Shown: one piece after another, positions 1-5,575 of the stretch
Position numbering within the stretch: the stretch's first letter is position 1
How the letters are laid out: each line of letters opens with the position of its first letter
Source: an uncultured Duncaniella sp.
Lineage (GTDB): Bacteria; Bacteroidota; Bacteroidia; Bacteroidales; Muribaculaceae
DNA length: 6,131 bases
Assembly (NCBI GenBank): GCA_910587165.1
Contig: CAJUKP010000053.1
Coordinates: 1 to 6,131 of the forward strand
Reading direction: 5' to 3'
Position numbers and translations under genes: made by a program
The notes under the pieces: model-generated
What the model was told of the DNA's origin: nothing
Seen by the model: the letters and a program-made list of their open reading frames with translations, nothing else
The model's database searches: none

Positions 1-193
1 TGTTAACCACTGCCTCGCGCTTGTTGAGGGCGATGATGGTACCTTCGATTACATCCTTGTCACGCACGGTATTGAGCGATTCATCATAGGTTTTGGTGAG
101 TTCCTCGCGCGACTTGTCGCCCTTGGCCTCACCCTTTTCGTAAGCTTCCCAATCGAAATCTGCGATAGGGGAGTTTTTTACTTCTTCAGTCAT
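1..193 (-). CDS. rpsA: 30S ribosomal protein S1, N-terminal part (gene runs off the left edge)
   Basis: Reading the minus strand from the ATG at 193-191 gives 64 codons without a stop, beginning MTEEVKNSPIADFDWEAYEK. The stretch with NTVRDKDVIEGTIIALNKRE (residues 41-60) followed by AVVN is the start of the first S1 (OB-fold) domain, where S1 proteins read roughly V.G.V....K..V.V. The acidic leader before it is typical of Bacteroidetes S1. The protein binds mRNA on the 30S subunit and helps place transcripts that lack a Shine-Dalgarno sequence, which matters in this phylum. The rest, normally several more S1 repeats to about 550-600 residues in total, lies outside the window. It is divergent from the S24 repressor, with its own promoter at 266-297. 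Identification rests on a short but characteristic N-terminus. Confidence 0.9.
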   Translation of the reverse strand, partial: MTEEVKNSPIADFDWEAYEKGEAKGDKSREELTKTYDESLNTVRDKDVIEGTIIALNKREAVVN

Positions 194-265
194 TAAAACT
201 AAATGGGGTTAATAAAATAAGGTTAATTCAATGCCATGTCACCGGGTCGGGTGCACAAAGCGCTG

Positions 266-297
266 CAAAGATAATAATTATTTTTCAATTAGGCAAA
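266..297 (-). promoter_or_regulatory. Bacteroidetes-type promoter of rpsA
   Basis: On the minus strand, TTTG at 297-294 is followed after 20 bases by TATCTTTG at 273-266, an exact match to the Bacteroidetes -33/-7 pattern TTTG...TAnnTTTG. Transcription should start near 260-263, giving a leader of about 70 bases before the ATG at 193. The leader has no Shine-Dalgarno-like purine run and its last 40 bases are AT-rich, as expected for this phylum. The match of both boxes and the spacing make this a strong call, though the start point is inferred. Confidence 0.75.
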
Positions 298-322
298 TAG
301 AAACTTTTTTTAAGCCGGAAAG

Positions 323-354
323 TTTGCGCCTTACAACTCAAAGTTGTAATTTTG
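323..354 (+). promoter_or_regulatory. Bacteroidetes-type promoter of the S24 repressor
   Basis: TTTG at 323-326 is followed after 20 bases by TAATTTTG at 347-354, an exact TAnnTTTG match. Transcription should begin only about 4-6 bases further on, near 358-360, just before the ATG at 363-365, so the message would be leaderless or almost so. The 19-bp palindrome at 331-349 fills the space between the two boxes and covers the first three bases of the -7 box, so a bound repressor would block RNA polymerase here. Confidence 0.7.
331..349. promoter_or_regulatory. Palindromic operator, probably for autorepression of the S24 repressor
   Basis: TTACAACTCAAAGTTGTAA is a perfect inverted repeat with 8-bp arms (331-338 and 342-349) and a 3-bp centre, CAA. 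It sits between the -33 and -7 boxes of the downstream promoter, 14 bp before the repressor start codon. Dimeric XRE/S24 repressors bind this kind of two-fold symmetric site and usually shut down their own genes. The palindrome and its position are seen directly; binding by this repressor is inferred. I found no second copy elsewhere in the window. Confidence 0.65.
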
Positions 355-362
355 CCAACAGT

Positions 363-1043
363 ATGGAACAACACTCTGAAATCATAGCCCGCCTGCGCCA
401 CATAATGCAGCTGCGCCACCTCACCCAGCGGCGCCTGGCCGGGATGCTGCATCTCGATCCGGCCAATCTGTCCAAGGTGATGAACGGCAAACTCAATTTC
501 ACCGAGGGGCTCATCAACCGCATCGTGGTTGACCTCGGCATATCCAAGGCATGGCTCACCCGCGGCGAGGGGGTGCCGTTCGCCAAGGGTTGCGATGTGG
601 CCGACCTGCGCATCGACGGCCGTCTCACCCCACGCCCCGTGGCCGAGGGGACGCCGGTCTATGATCTCGATGTCACTGCCGGATGCCGCTCGCTGGCCGA
701 GATATTCGGCGAGGTGAGACCGGTCGGGAGGGTGACTCTCCCGGAGATTCCCGAAAACTGCAGTCTGGTGAAAGTGAGGGGCGACAGTATGGCCCCGCGC
801 ATAGCCCCGGGTGGCTACGTGGCCATCAGGCCCATCGCCGATATGCGCAATATTTTCTGGGGGCAGATCTATGTGGTGGAGCTTGAGGAACTGAGACTTG
901 TGAAATTCGTCCGCCGCCACAGCGACCCCTCGAAGATCATACTCCACAGCGGCAATCCCGAATATGACGATATGGATGTCGACCGCGCCGACATCCGTTC
1001 CATGTATATCGTGGAAGCGATACTCAACTATGAGATCCAGTGA
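363..1043 (+). CDS. XRE-family / S24 (LexA- and cI-like) self-cleaving transcriptional repressor
   Basis: The 226-residue protein starts MEQHSEIIARLRHIMQ. Residues 6-67 form an XRE helix-turn-helix domain; the recognition part is TQRRLAGMLHLDPANLSKVM (21-40) followed by NGK. A linker leads to an Ala-Gly pair at 106-107 (DLDVTAGC), placed like the autocleavage site of LexA/UmuD/cI. The S24 peptidase domain has the catalytic Ser142 in VRGDSM and Lys181 in LRLVKFV, 39 residues apart and close to the LexA spacing. Such proteins dimerise on palindromic operators and inactivate themselves when RecA filaments form or under other stress. The reading frame extends upstream to 231, but the 363 start fits the domain boundary and the promoter at 323-354. 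It is a lone gene with no phage genes or error-prone polymerase beside it in the window, so its regulon beyond itself is unknown. The 3' end overlaps the convergent PPTase gene by 20 bp. Confidence 0.9.
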   Translation: MEQHSEIIARLRHIMQLRHLTQRRLAGMLHLDPANLSKVMNGKLNFTEGLINRIVVDLGISKAWLTRGEGVPFAKGCDVADLRIDGRLTPRPVAEGTPVYDLDVTAGCRSLAEIFGEVRPVGRVTLPEIPENCSLVKVRGDSMAPRIAPGGYVAIRPIADMRNIFWGQIYVVELEELRLVKFVRRHSDPSKIILHSGNPEYDDMDVDRADIRSMYIVEAILNYEIQ

Positions 1044-1551
1044 AACAGGCTATGGCCATCAGCTCGTCGCCATGCCTCTCATAACATATGCCGCACTCTT
1101 TTCCGCCGGCCGAAGCCAGGGTCATATCGGCTGATACCTCGATGGCCGATACCGTCAGCTCCGGGACGCGCAGCAGCTTGAAAGCCGCCTCCTTGGCTGT
1201 CCAGTAGTGCAGAAGCTCCTCCGTATGGTCGCCTGTGGTCAGATCCATGCGTCCGCGCTCGGCGGCGGTCAGGAATTTCGAGGCCACACGCGCCAGCTGC
1301 CTCCGCGGAGCTTCGATGTCGACCCCCACCGGAGCGTCAGACACAGCGAGCAGACACGTGGCCGCCGAGTGGGAGATGGAAATGTGGATTTCGGGATGTC
1401 CGTCGATATACGGTGCGCCGTCCGGATGATGGAGCAGACGGGCCTTGAAGCCGAATGCCCTTTCCAGCAATCCGTCAAGAGCGGCGGCCTCGTTGACCTT
1501 TCTGCTTCCACTGCCACTGTCGGATATGGCGGAGAGATACAGGGTCAGCAT
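1024..1551 (-). CDS. 4'-phosphopantetheinyl transferase superfamily protein
   Basis: This 175-residue protein transfers the phosphopantetheine arm of coenzyme A to a serine of acyl or peptidyl carrier proteins in the cytoplasm. The family motifs are all present in order: GAPYIDG (45-51), ISISHS (57-62), VGVDIE (75-80, with the metal-binding Asp78 and Glu80) and YWTAKEAAFKL (116-126, with Trp117, Lys120, Glu121 and Lys125). The length is that of a short AcpS/Sfp-like single-chain enzyme, a little shorter than Sfp (about 224). The ATG at 1551 directly follows the gldD stop, so translation is probably coupled, and it is the last gene of the gldE-gldD operon. Whether the substrate is the fatty-acid carrier protein or a specialised one cannot be told. 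The C-terminus overlaps the 3' end of the S24 repressor gene on the other strand. Confidence 0.9.
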   Translation of the reverse strand: MLTLYLSAISDSGSGSRKVNEAAALDGLLERAFGFKARLLHHPDGAPYIDGHPEIHISISHSAATCLLAVSDAPVGVDIEAPRRQLARVASKFLTAAERGRMDLTTGDHTEELLHYWTAKEAAFKLLRVPELTVSAIEVSADMTLASAGGKECGICYERHGDELMAIACFTGSHS

Positions 1552-2139
1552 TCAGTGCAGATTTTTTAGCAGGGTCAGCATATCGCGGTCTATCGCGTCG
1601 ATCACCGGAGCCACCGAGTCGGGATTCGTGCCGGGGCTCAGAGGCAGGTACAGGGTGCCGCTCAGCACCGTGCGTCCGTCAGTGGCCAGTATCTGCACCG
1701 GGGTCGACAGCGCGGTGCGGCTCGTCAGCATCTCGCATTCCCATCCGCCTGCCGAGGTGAGTGTGGTGGCGATGCCCGATGCACCGGCCAGATTCAGCTC
1801 CATACGCTCGCGGCGGTTGGCCATGACTGCCTCGGCATCCGGCTTTCCGTCTGCCCGCGACAGTGTGAGATACACCCCGCCGTCAGCCACCTGCGGATAC
1901 GCGAGTGTGACCCACGTGTCGCCGTTCTCCTTGCCGGTCACCTCGGCCACGGCTCCCGAATTGACAGTCAGATCCACCTCTCCGGCCTTCACGGTGGTGA
2001 AGGTTGAATCGGGCATCTCGATGCGCGGGAAGGCCTCCGGCTTGGGGACAGGATTGCTCCCCTCCCGGCCTGAACAGGAGGCGATGATGATGGCCATGGC
2101 AGCTGCCGGAGCCGTCAGACGGATGGACGGATATCTCAT
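1552..2139 (-). CDS. gldD: GldD-like lipoprotein
   Basis: The 195-residue product begins MRYPSIRLTAPAAAMAIIIASC. This is a lipoprotein signal peptide with lipobox IASC and lipidated Cys22, so the protein should be anchored in the cell envelope. After a short linker comes the GldD hallmark PKPEAFPRIEMPD (32-44), followed by a mostly beta-rich domain to residue 195. GldD was named for gliding motility in Flavobacterium, but it is widely present in non-gliding Bacteroidales, where its job is not established. I chose the ATG at 2139 because it gives a proper signal peptide and overlaps the gldE stop as ATGA; the open frame continues upstream to 2247, but those residues have no signal-peptide character. 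The stop abuts the PPTase start. GC is high (the 60 bases from 1621 are 70% GC). Confidence 0.85.
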   Translation of the reverse strand: MRYPSIRLTAPAAAMAIIIASCSGREGSNPVPKPEAFPRIEMPDSTFTTVKAGEVDLTVNSGAVAEVTGKENGDTWVTLAYPQVADGGVYLTLSRADGKPDAEAVMANRRERMELNLAGASGIATTLTSAGGWECEMLTSRTALSTPVQILATDGRTVLSGTLYLPLSPGTNPDSVAPVIDAIDRDMLTLLKNLH

Positions 2140-3521
2140 TGGTTGCGGGGAGCCTCGGTGGTCTCGTCGGTCTGGACCTCGGGCATTATCTTGACGCGGA
2201 TGTTGACGATGCGGTGCTGGCGTATCGACAGCACGAGGAAACGGCATCGGCCGTAGACGATGGACTCCTTCTCCTTGGGGAAGTCTCCCTTGATGGCCAG
2301 GAGCATGCCCGCGAGCGTGTCGCAGTCTTCGGTGACGGGGGCATAGTAGTCTTCCTCCTCCTCCAGTCCTGTGATGCGGAAGAAATCGTTCAGAAGTGTC
2401 TTTCCCTCGAAGATATATGTGTCGTCGGGGAGCTTGCGGTAAAGCTTCTCCTCCTCGTCATACTCATCGTCGATATCGCCCACGATCTCCTCGAGCACAT
2501 CCTCGAGCGTGACTATTCCCTGTGTGCCGCCGAACTCGTCGATTACTATGGCCAGATGCACGCGGCGGGTGCGGAAATCCTCGAGCAGATCGTCGATCAT
2601 CCTTGACTCGGGCACGAAATAAGGCTCGCGCATGAGCGACTGCCAGTTGAAACTGTCGCTTTCCTGCTTGCCTACGTATGGGAGAAGGTCGCGCGAATAG
2701 AGCACACCCTTGATATTGTCCATCGAGTCCTCATAGACCGGCAGACGGGCGAATCCGCTCTCGATCACCACCTTCATCACCTCGTCGAACGACGCGTCGG
2801 CCTCGAGGCCGGTCACATCCACGCGCGGTGTCATCACCTCCGAGGCGTTGGTGTCGCCGAATTTCAGGATACCTTCGAGTATATCCTTGTTCTGCGACGG
2901 ATCCACGTCGGTTATCTCGAGTGCCTGCGAGAGGTCGTCGGCGGTCACGGCGGTGTCCTTCTTGGTGACCACCTTGTTGACTATCACCGAGCTCTTCACG
3001 AGCAGCGACGAGAGAGGATGGAATATCTTCACCATCGCCGAGAGCGGGGCATCGGCCATCTTTGCCCATCCGAGATTGTTGGAATTGGCATAGAGTTTAG
3101 GCAGGATCTCGCCGAAAAGCAGGATGAGGAATGTGAGTATGACCGACTGGAGTATGAAGCTCAGCACAGCGCTCATGCCCTCGAAGATAGGGCCGAGTGC
3201 GAAGTTGCAGAGCACCACTATGGCCACGTTGACCAGATTGTTGGCTATAAGGATTGTTGCCAGAAGCCGTTCGGGTATCCCGAGCAGCCTGAGTATGCTC
3301 CTCCCCTTGGGGGTGTCCTCGATCTCCTCGCATTGCGCGGGGGTGAGCGAGAAATACGCTATCTCGCTTCCGGAGACGAAGCCCGAAACGAACAATAACA
3401 GGATGGCGAGTGTGAGAGCCACTATCTGAGCGCCGCTCATGGGCGACATGGCCAGAAGAGGTAAATTGGTGGTGAATGTGGTCGCTGCGGCCTCTATGGC
3501 CGGTAAAGGATCGGTGTCCAA
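2136..3521 (-). CDS. gldE: GldE-like CNNM/CorC membrane protein with paired CBS domains
   Basis: This 461-residue inner-membrane protein has an N-terminal DUF21/CNNM transmembrane domain with helices near 31-55, 86-110 and 115-136. Family signatures are SGSEIAYFSL (50-59) and GEILPK (137-142). A tandem CBS pair follows (about 225-285, starting VMTPRVDV, and about 295-350, with AIVIDEFGG and GIVTLEDVLEEIVGDI), then a CorC/HlyC domain at about 365-447. Relatives handle Mg2+ or other divalent cations; GldE was named from gliding bacteria, where it sits next to gldD as here. The start is a TTG at 3521-3519. No ATG exists upstream before an in-frame stop at 3536-3534, and the next ATGs (3449 and 3440) would give a leader over 100 bases from the promoter at 3561-3591. 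The MDTDP beginning resembles other GldE N-termini as I remember them. The acidic stretch DDEYDEEEK (351-359) lies between the CBS and CorC domains. Confidence 0.93.
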   Translation of the reverse strand: MDTDPLPAIEAAATTFTTNLPLLAMSPMSGAQIVALTLAILLLFVSGFVSGSEIAYFSLTPAQCEEIEDTPKGRSILRLLGIPERLLATILIANNLVNVAIVVLCNFALGPIFEGMSAVLSFILQSVILTFLILLFGEILPKLYANSNNLGWAKMADAPLSAMVKIFHPLSSLLVKSSVIVNKVVTKKDTAVTADDLSQALEITDVDPSQNKDILEGILKFGDTNASEVMTPRVDVTGLEADASFDEVMKVVIESGFARLPVYEDSMDNIKGVLYSRDLLPYVGKQESDSFNWQSLMREPYFVPESRMIDDLLEDFRTRRVHLAIVIDEFGGTQGIVTLEDVLEEIVGDIDDEYDEEEKLYRKLPDDTYIFEGKTLLNDFFRITGLEEEEDYYAPVTEDCDTLAGMLLAIKGDFPKEKESIVYGRCRFLVLSIRQHRIVNIRVKIMPEVQTDETTEAPRNQ

Positions 3522-3560
3522 GACGTGATGTGGTTAGTTAGACTTATTTTTTTCGTCCTG

Positions 3561-3591
3561 CAAAGTTAGTGATTATCTGCCAAACGGCAAA
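3561..3591 (-). promoter_or_regulatory. Bacteroidetes-type promoter of the gldE-gldD-PPTase operon
   Basis: On the minus strand TTTG at 3591-3588 is followed after 19 bases by TAACTTTG at 3568-3561, an exact -7 match. The expected start point near 3555-3557 leaves about 35 bases before the TTG start at 3521. The spacer contains a short inverted repeat TGCC-N4-GGCA (3578-3589 on the plus strand). No convincing terminator separates it from the serpin stop at 3624, so some read-through from the serpin is possible. Downstream the three genes are packed without gaps, which makes this their likely shared promoter. Confidence 0.7.
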
Positions 3592-3623
3592 ATGCAAAAA
3601 ACTCCCCCGGCCACACCTGTCTG

Positions 3624-4940
3624 TCAGGATGCCTTTTGGAAATTGCGGATCTCCCCGATGAAAATGATCGTGTTTGTACGTGTGTCAGTGAGAATATACA
3701 TGAACGGACGGTCCAATATCAGTTTCGATGGCTCGTGGCGCCTCCCCTCGAAGTCCATGCCTCCTATCATGATTTCAATAGTGGCTGCGGCGGCTTCCGC
3801 ACCCTGTTCATCAACGATGAATTTGGCTTTCTGTAATATTTCATCCACAAAGAATGGCTTGACGTCGGTTATGCCCGATAAGTCGGCGTCAATATCGAAT
3901 AGTTGTTTCACTCCGATGTTGATGAGAGGACCGGCAAAAAACAGCTTGGTCTCTATCTCCCATTTTGGCATCTTGATGATATTCCAGCTGACACGGATGG
4001 CTTTCTTGTCCCAATCGGTGAAAATCTTTCCGTCCAACTGTGGCAGGCACTCCCCAAGGGATACTCCGGGGTGGGGGTAAACTATGTCAAGTCCGTATCT
4101 CGTCGAGTCAAGGGGAAACCTGATTATGTTGAATTTATCAAATCTGACGACATCAAATCCCTCGTCATTCAGTTGCATCATATCACATTCACCATCCGTG
4201 CCGTTGAGGTTGTGAAACTTCTCCTTACGGGTGTTCTTTGTATCGAAAGCCTTGTCCCATTTGCCTTTCACATAAATCGTATTCAGTAAAGCTGTCATCT
4301 GGACCTCATTCAATGGACCGTCAAGAAGTTGTTTGATCAGACCATTGGTCCGTACCTCCACCCATCTGTTGATCTCATTCTTGGTCTCGACAGAGGAAAG
4401 CTTGCGGACATATACGGAAGCATCAAAGTCATCGGTGCATGACTCGATGAAACTTTTCTTTACTTTGAAACCTTTGTTGATCCAGAAAGATGTGTGAAGT
4501 GAGGAACTTCCGGGAACGTCAGGATGATTCAGATTGTAATAGACCAGACTGAGCAGGCGGTCAAGGGAGTCAAGAGTCTCCTCGCGCAAATGGCCGAGCA
4601 CATCGAGTATTTCCTCTCTGGTCTTTCCGGCTGCGCCCGGTATTGTCATTGCGAGATCCACCGCGACACCCAACGGGGAGATTATGTAATTCTCCGTATC
4701 GGTGAATTCTTTTCTGGTCTCCAACGCGAGCCTGAGAGAGAAATCGTTCAGCCCCGAGGCTGTGTTTCCGAAATATGCGGAATCAAGCACCGGCTTATTC
4801 AGCGCACCGTGATCGGAGGATACGACTGAAGAAGACACCTCCTGTCTATTATCATCAGCCACACTTTTCGTGCCTGAGGACGCCATGCACGAAGTAAAAA
4901 ACAAGATGATGAATGAGAGAGAATACAGAAGTTTTTGCAT
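3624..4940 (-). CDS. Serpin family lipoprotein (protease inhibitor)
   Basis: The 438-residue product starts MQKLLYSLSFIILFFTSC, a lipoprotein signal peptide with lipobox FTSC and Cys18, so it should be membrane-anchored outside the cytoplasm. Serpin landmarks follow in order: YIISPLGVAVDLAM (85-98) with GAAGKT (102-107), INRWVEVRTNGLIKQLL (190-206), LLNTIYVKGKWDKAF (218-232), MPKWEIETK (324-332), LFDIDADLSGI (347-357), the hinge VDEQGAEAAAAT (376-387) and the C-terminal DRPFMYIL (410-417). The hinge keeps Glu at P17 and small residues at P15 and P12-P9, as in inhibitory serpins, which trap serine or cysteine proteases by loop insertion. The loop from hinge Glu378 to Pro412 is about 7 residues longer than in alpha-1-antitrypsin, so P1 is uncertain (Gly394 by counting forward, Arg400/401 counting back). 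An ATG at 4952 is an alternative start. GC is lower than in neighbours (47-48% in two sampled 60-base stretches). Confidence 0.93.
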   Translation of the reverse strand: MQKLLYSLSFIILFFTSCMASSGTKSVADDNRQEVSSSVVSSDHGALNKPVLDSAYFGNTASGLNDFSLRLALETRKEFTDTENYIISPLGVAVDLAMTIPGAAGKTREEILDVLGHLREETLDSLDRLLSLVYYNLNHPDVPGSSSLHTSFWINKGFKVKKSFIESCTDDFDASVYVRKLSSVETKNEINRWVEVRTNGLIKQLLDGPLNEVQMTALLNTIYVKGKWDKAFDTKNTRKEKFHNLNGTDGECDMMQLNDEGFDVVRFDKFNIIRFPLDSTRYGLDIVYPHPGVSLGECLPQLDGKIFTDWDKKAIRVSWNIIKMPKWEIETKLFFAGPLINIGVKQLFDIDADLSGITDVKPFFVDEILQKAKFIVDEQGAEAAAATIEIMIGGMDFEGRRHEPSKLILDRPFMYILTDTRTNTIIFIGEIRNFQKAS

Positions 4941-4950
4941 AATATCGGCC

Positions 4951-4974
4951 ATATTTGTGATAATTCGCAAATAT
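4951..4974. promoter_or_regulatory. Inverted repeat overlapping the serpin promoter, possible operator
   Basis: ATATTTG (4951-4957) and CAAATAT (4968-4974) are perfect 7-bp inverted arms separated by 10 bp, and the symmetry continues inward with GA/TC at 4959-4960 and 4965-4966. One arm lies in the -7 box of the serpin promoter and the other at the alternative ATG at 4952, so the repeat spans the expected transcription start. A regulator bound here would control the serpin. The region is AT-rich, so chance symmetry is possible and no regulator is identified. Confidence 0.35.
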
Positions 4975-4998
4975 AAACATATTATTGGTAAACAACAA
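4968..4998 (-). promoter_or_regulatory. Bacteroidetes-type promoter of the serpin gene
   Basis: On the minus strand TTG at 4998-4996 is followed after 20 bases by TATATTTG at 4975-4968, an exact TAnnTTTG match. The start point should fall near 4962-4964, giving about 23 bases of leader to the ATG at 4940 or about 11 to the ATG at 4952. A second TTG at 4995-4993 gives 17-base spacing and is less likely. The serpin therefore appears to be transcribed on its own rather than from the unknown gene upstream. Confidence 0.65.
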
Positions 4999-5046
4999 CT
5001 TTCTGACCGAAAAATTATATTCATTTTGTTCCGGACCCTGTCGCCG

Positions 5047-5484
5047 TTACCATAGCCGTTGTTTCTTGTGGAGGTGGCGTTGGGCGGCGCGGCGCTGACG
5101 GCGTGTGAGAGGGGGTTGGAAAGGCGTCTTGTCAGGTTGCGGATTGTCCGTCCGGATTTCGGGGCATACGGTCGGTTTTTCCTCTGCCGGGTCATTCCGC
5201 TCCTCATCGGGATGCGGCATGGCGGCAGCCTTCGCTTCCCTTCTTGCTCTTGCGCGTTCACGTGCGCGGCGCGAACGCTCCATGGCGCGGTCGAGTTCGG
5301 GACGTATCATATTGAATGCGAGCATGGCCAGTGCGTCGGAGCTCTCGGGCAGTGAGCCGTCGAGATAGCCGTTGATCACGCGCATGGTTTCCGAGGCCGA
5401 GGCGGGAGAGCCGGAGAGAGCGGTGCTGACACGGGTGGATATGTCGGAATAGACTTTTCTGGAGACTTGGAGTGTGGTGTTCAT
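5047..5484 (-). CDS. Uncharacterised 145-residue basic protein
   Basis: I do not recognise a named family. The sequence starts MNTTLQVSRKVYSDISTRVS and has three parts. Residues 1-66 form a folded-looking segment with ALAMLAFNMIRPELDRAMER at 51-70. Residues 66-88 are a long, highly charged helix made mostly of Arg, Ala and Glu (SRRARERARARREAKAAA). After an acidic and proline-rich stretch (90-125) the C-terminus is strongly basic (LTRRQRRAAQRHLHKKQRLW, 126-145). There is no signal peptide or membrane segment, so it is probably cytoplasmic; the basic ends suggest contact with nucleic acid, which is only an inference. It has a well-placed ATG, a -7 promoter box at 5517-5524, and a stop just before the serpin promoter region. 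Reading frames on the opposite strand here have no credible start or family. It is probably a real single-gene unit. Confidence 0.75.
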   Translation of the reverse strand: MNTTLQVSRKVYSDISTRVSTALSGSPASASETMRVINGYLDGSLPESSDALAMLAFNMIRPELDRAMERSRRARERARARREAKAAAMPHPDEERNDPAEEKPTVCPEIRTDNPQPDKTPFQPPLTRRQRRAAQRHLHKKQRLW

Positions 5485-5516
5485 TGCAGATTGGAGGGGT
5501 TATGATTGTTTTTCTG

Positions 5517-5524
5517 CAAAGTTA
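5517..5524 (-). promoter_or_regulatory. -7 promoter box of the uncharacterised 145-residue gene, with a palindromic spacer
   Basis: On the minus strand TAACTTTG (5524-5517) matches the Bacteroidetes -7 consensus exactly and predicts a start near 5512, about 28 bases before the ATG at 5484. No TTG lies at the expected -33 distance; only TTTTCC is there, so the promoter may be weak or activator-dependent. The spacer holds a perfect 5-bp-arm palindrome, TTTCC-CCC-GGAAA at 5532-5544, and a little further upstream lies GCGG-N5-CCGC at 5549-5561. Either could be a binding site, but both are short. Confidence 0.5.
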
Positions 5525-5575
5525 CGCTGTGTTTCCCCCGGAAAAGGTGCGGTAACGCCGCTTCAAACCGATCAT

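Noticed and set aside
231..362. Longer reading frame upstream of the S24 repressor (ATG at 231)
   Set aside because: It would run through the repressor's own promoter and operator, adds 44 residues with no family similarity, and the 363 start fits the XRE domain.
285..947. 220-residue minus-strand reading frame opposite the repressor
   Set aside because: No family features, and the plus-strand gene has full catalytic and DNA-binding motifs.
1049..1058. GGC-TATG-GCC hairpin after the repressor stop as a terminator
   Set aside because: Only a 3-bp stem, no following T-run, and it lies inside PPTase codons.
1445..2194. 249-residue plus-strand reading frame opposite gldD
   Set aside because: A shadow of a high-GC coding region: Ser/Arg-rich, no recognisable domain, no promoter, and opposite two well-identified genes.
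2140..2247. N-terminal extension of gldD
   Set aside because: It lies inside gldE in another frame, reads as Arg/Pro-rich shadow sequence, and would bury the lipoprotein signal peptide.
3018..3398. Plus-strand reading frames opposite the gldE membrane domain
   Set aside because: Composition mirrors the antisense of a membrane-protein gene, with no motif or start signal of its own.
3578..3589. TGCC-N4-GGCA in the gldE promoter spacer as an operator
   Set aside because: Arms of only 4 bp in a compact promoter are easily found by chance; noted only in the promoter entry.
4953..5261. N-terminal extension of the serpin to 545 residues
   Set aside because: It passes through the serpin promoter and the end of the upstream gene, and puts the lipobox over 100 residues inside the protein.
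5059..5368. Plus-strand frames opposite the 145-residue gene
   Set aside because: Neither has a promoter or a recognisable product; the minus-strand frame has a well-placed ATG and an exact -7 box.
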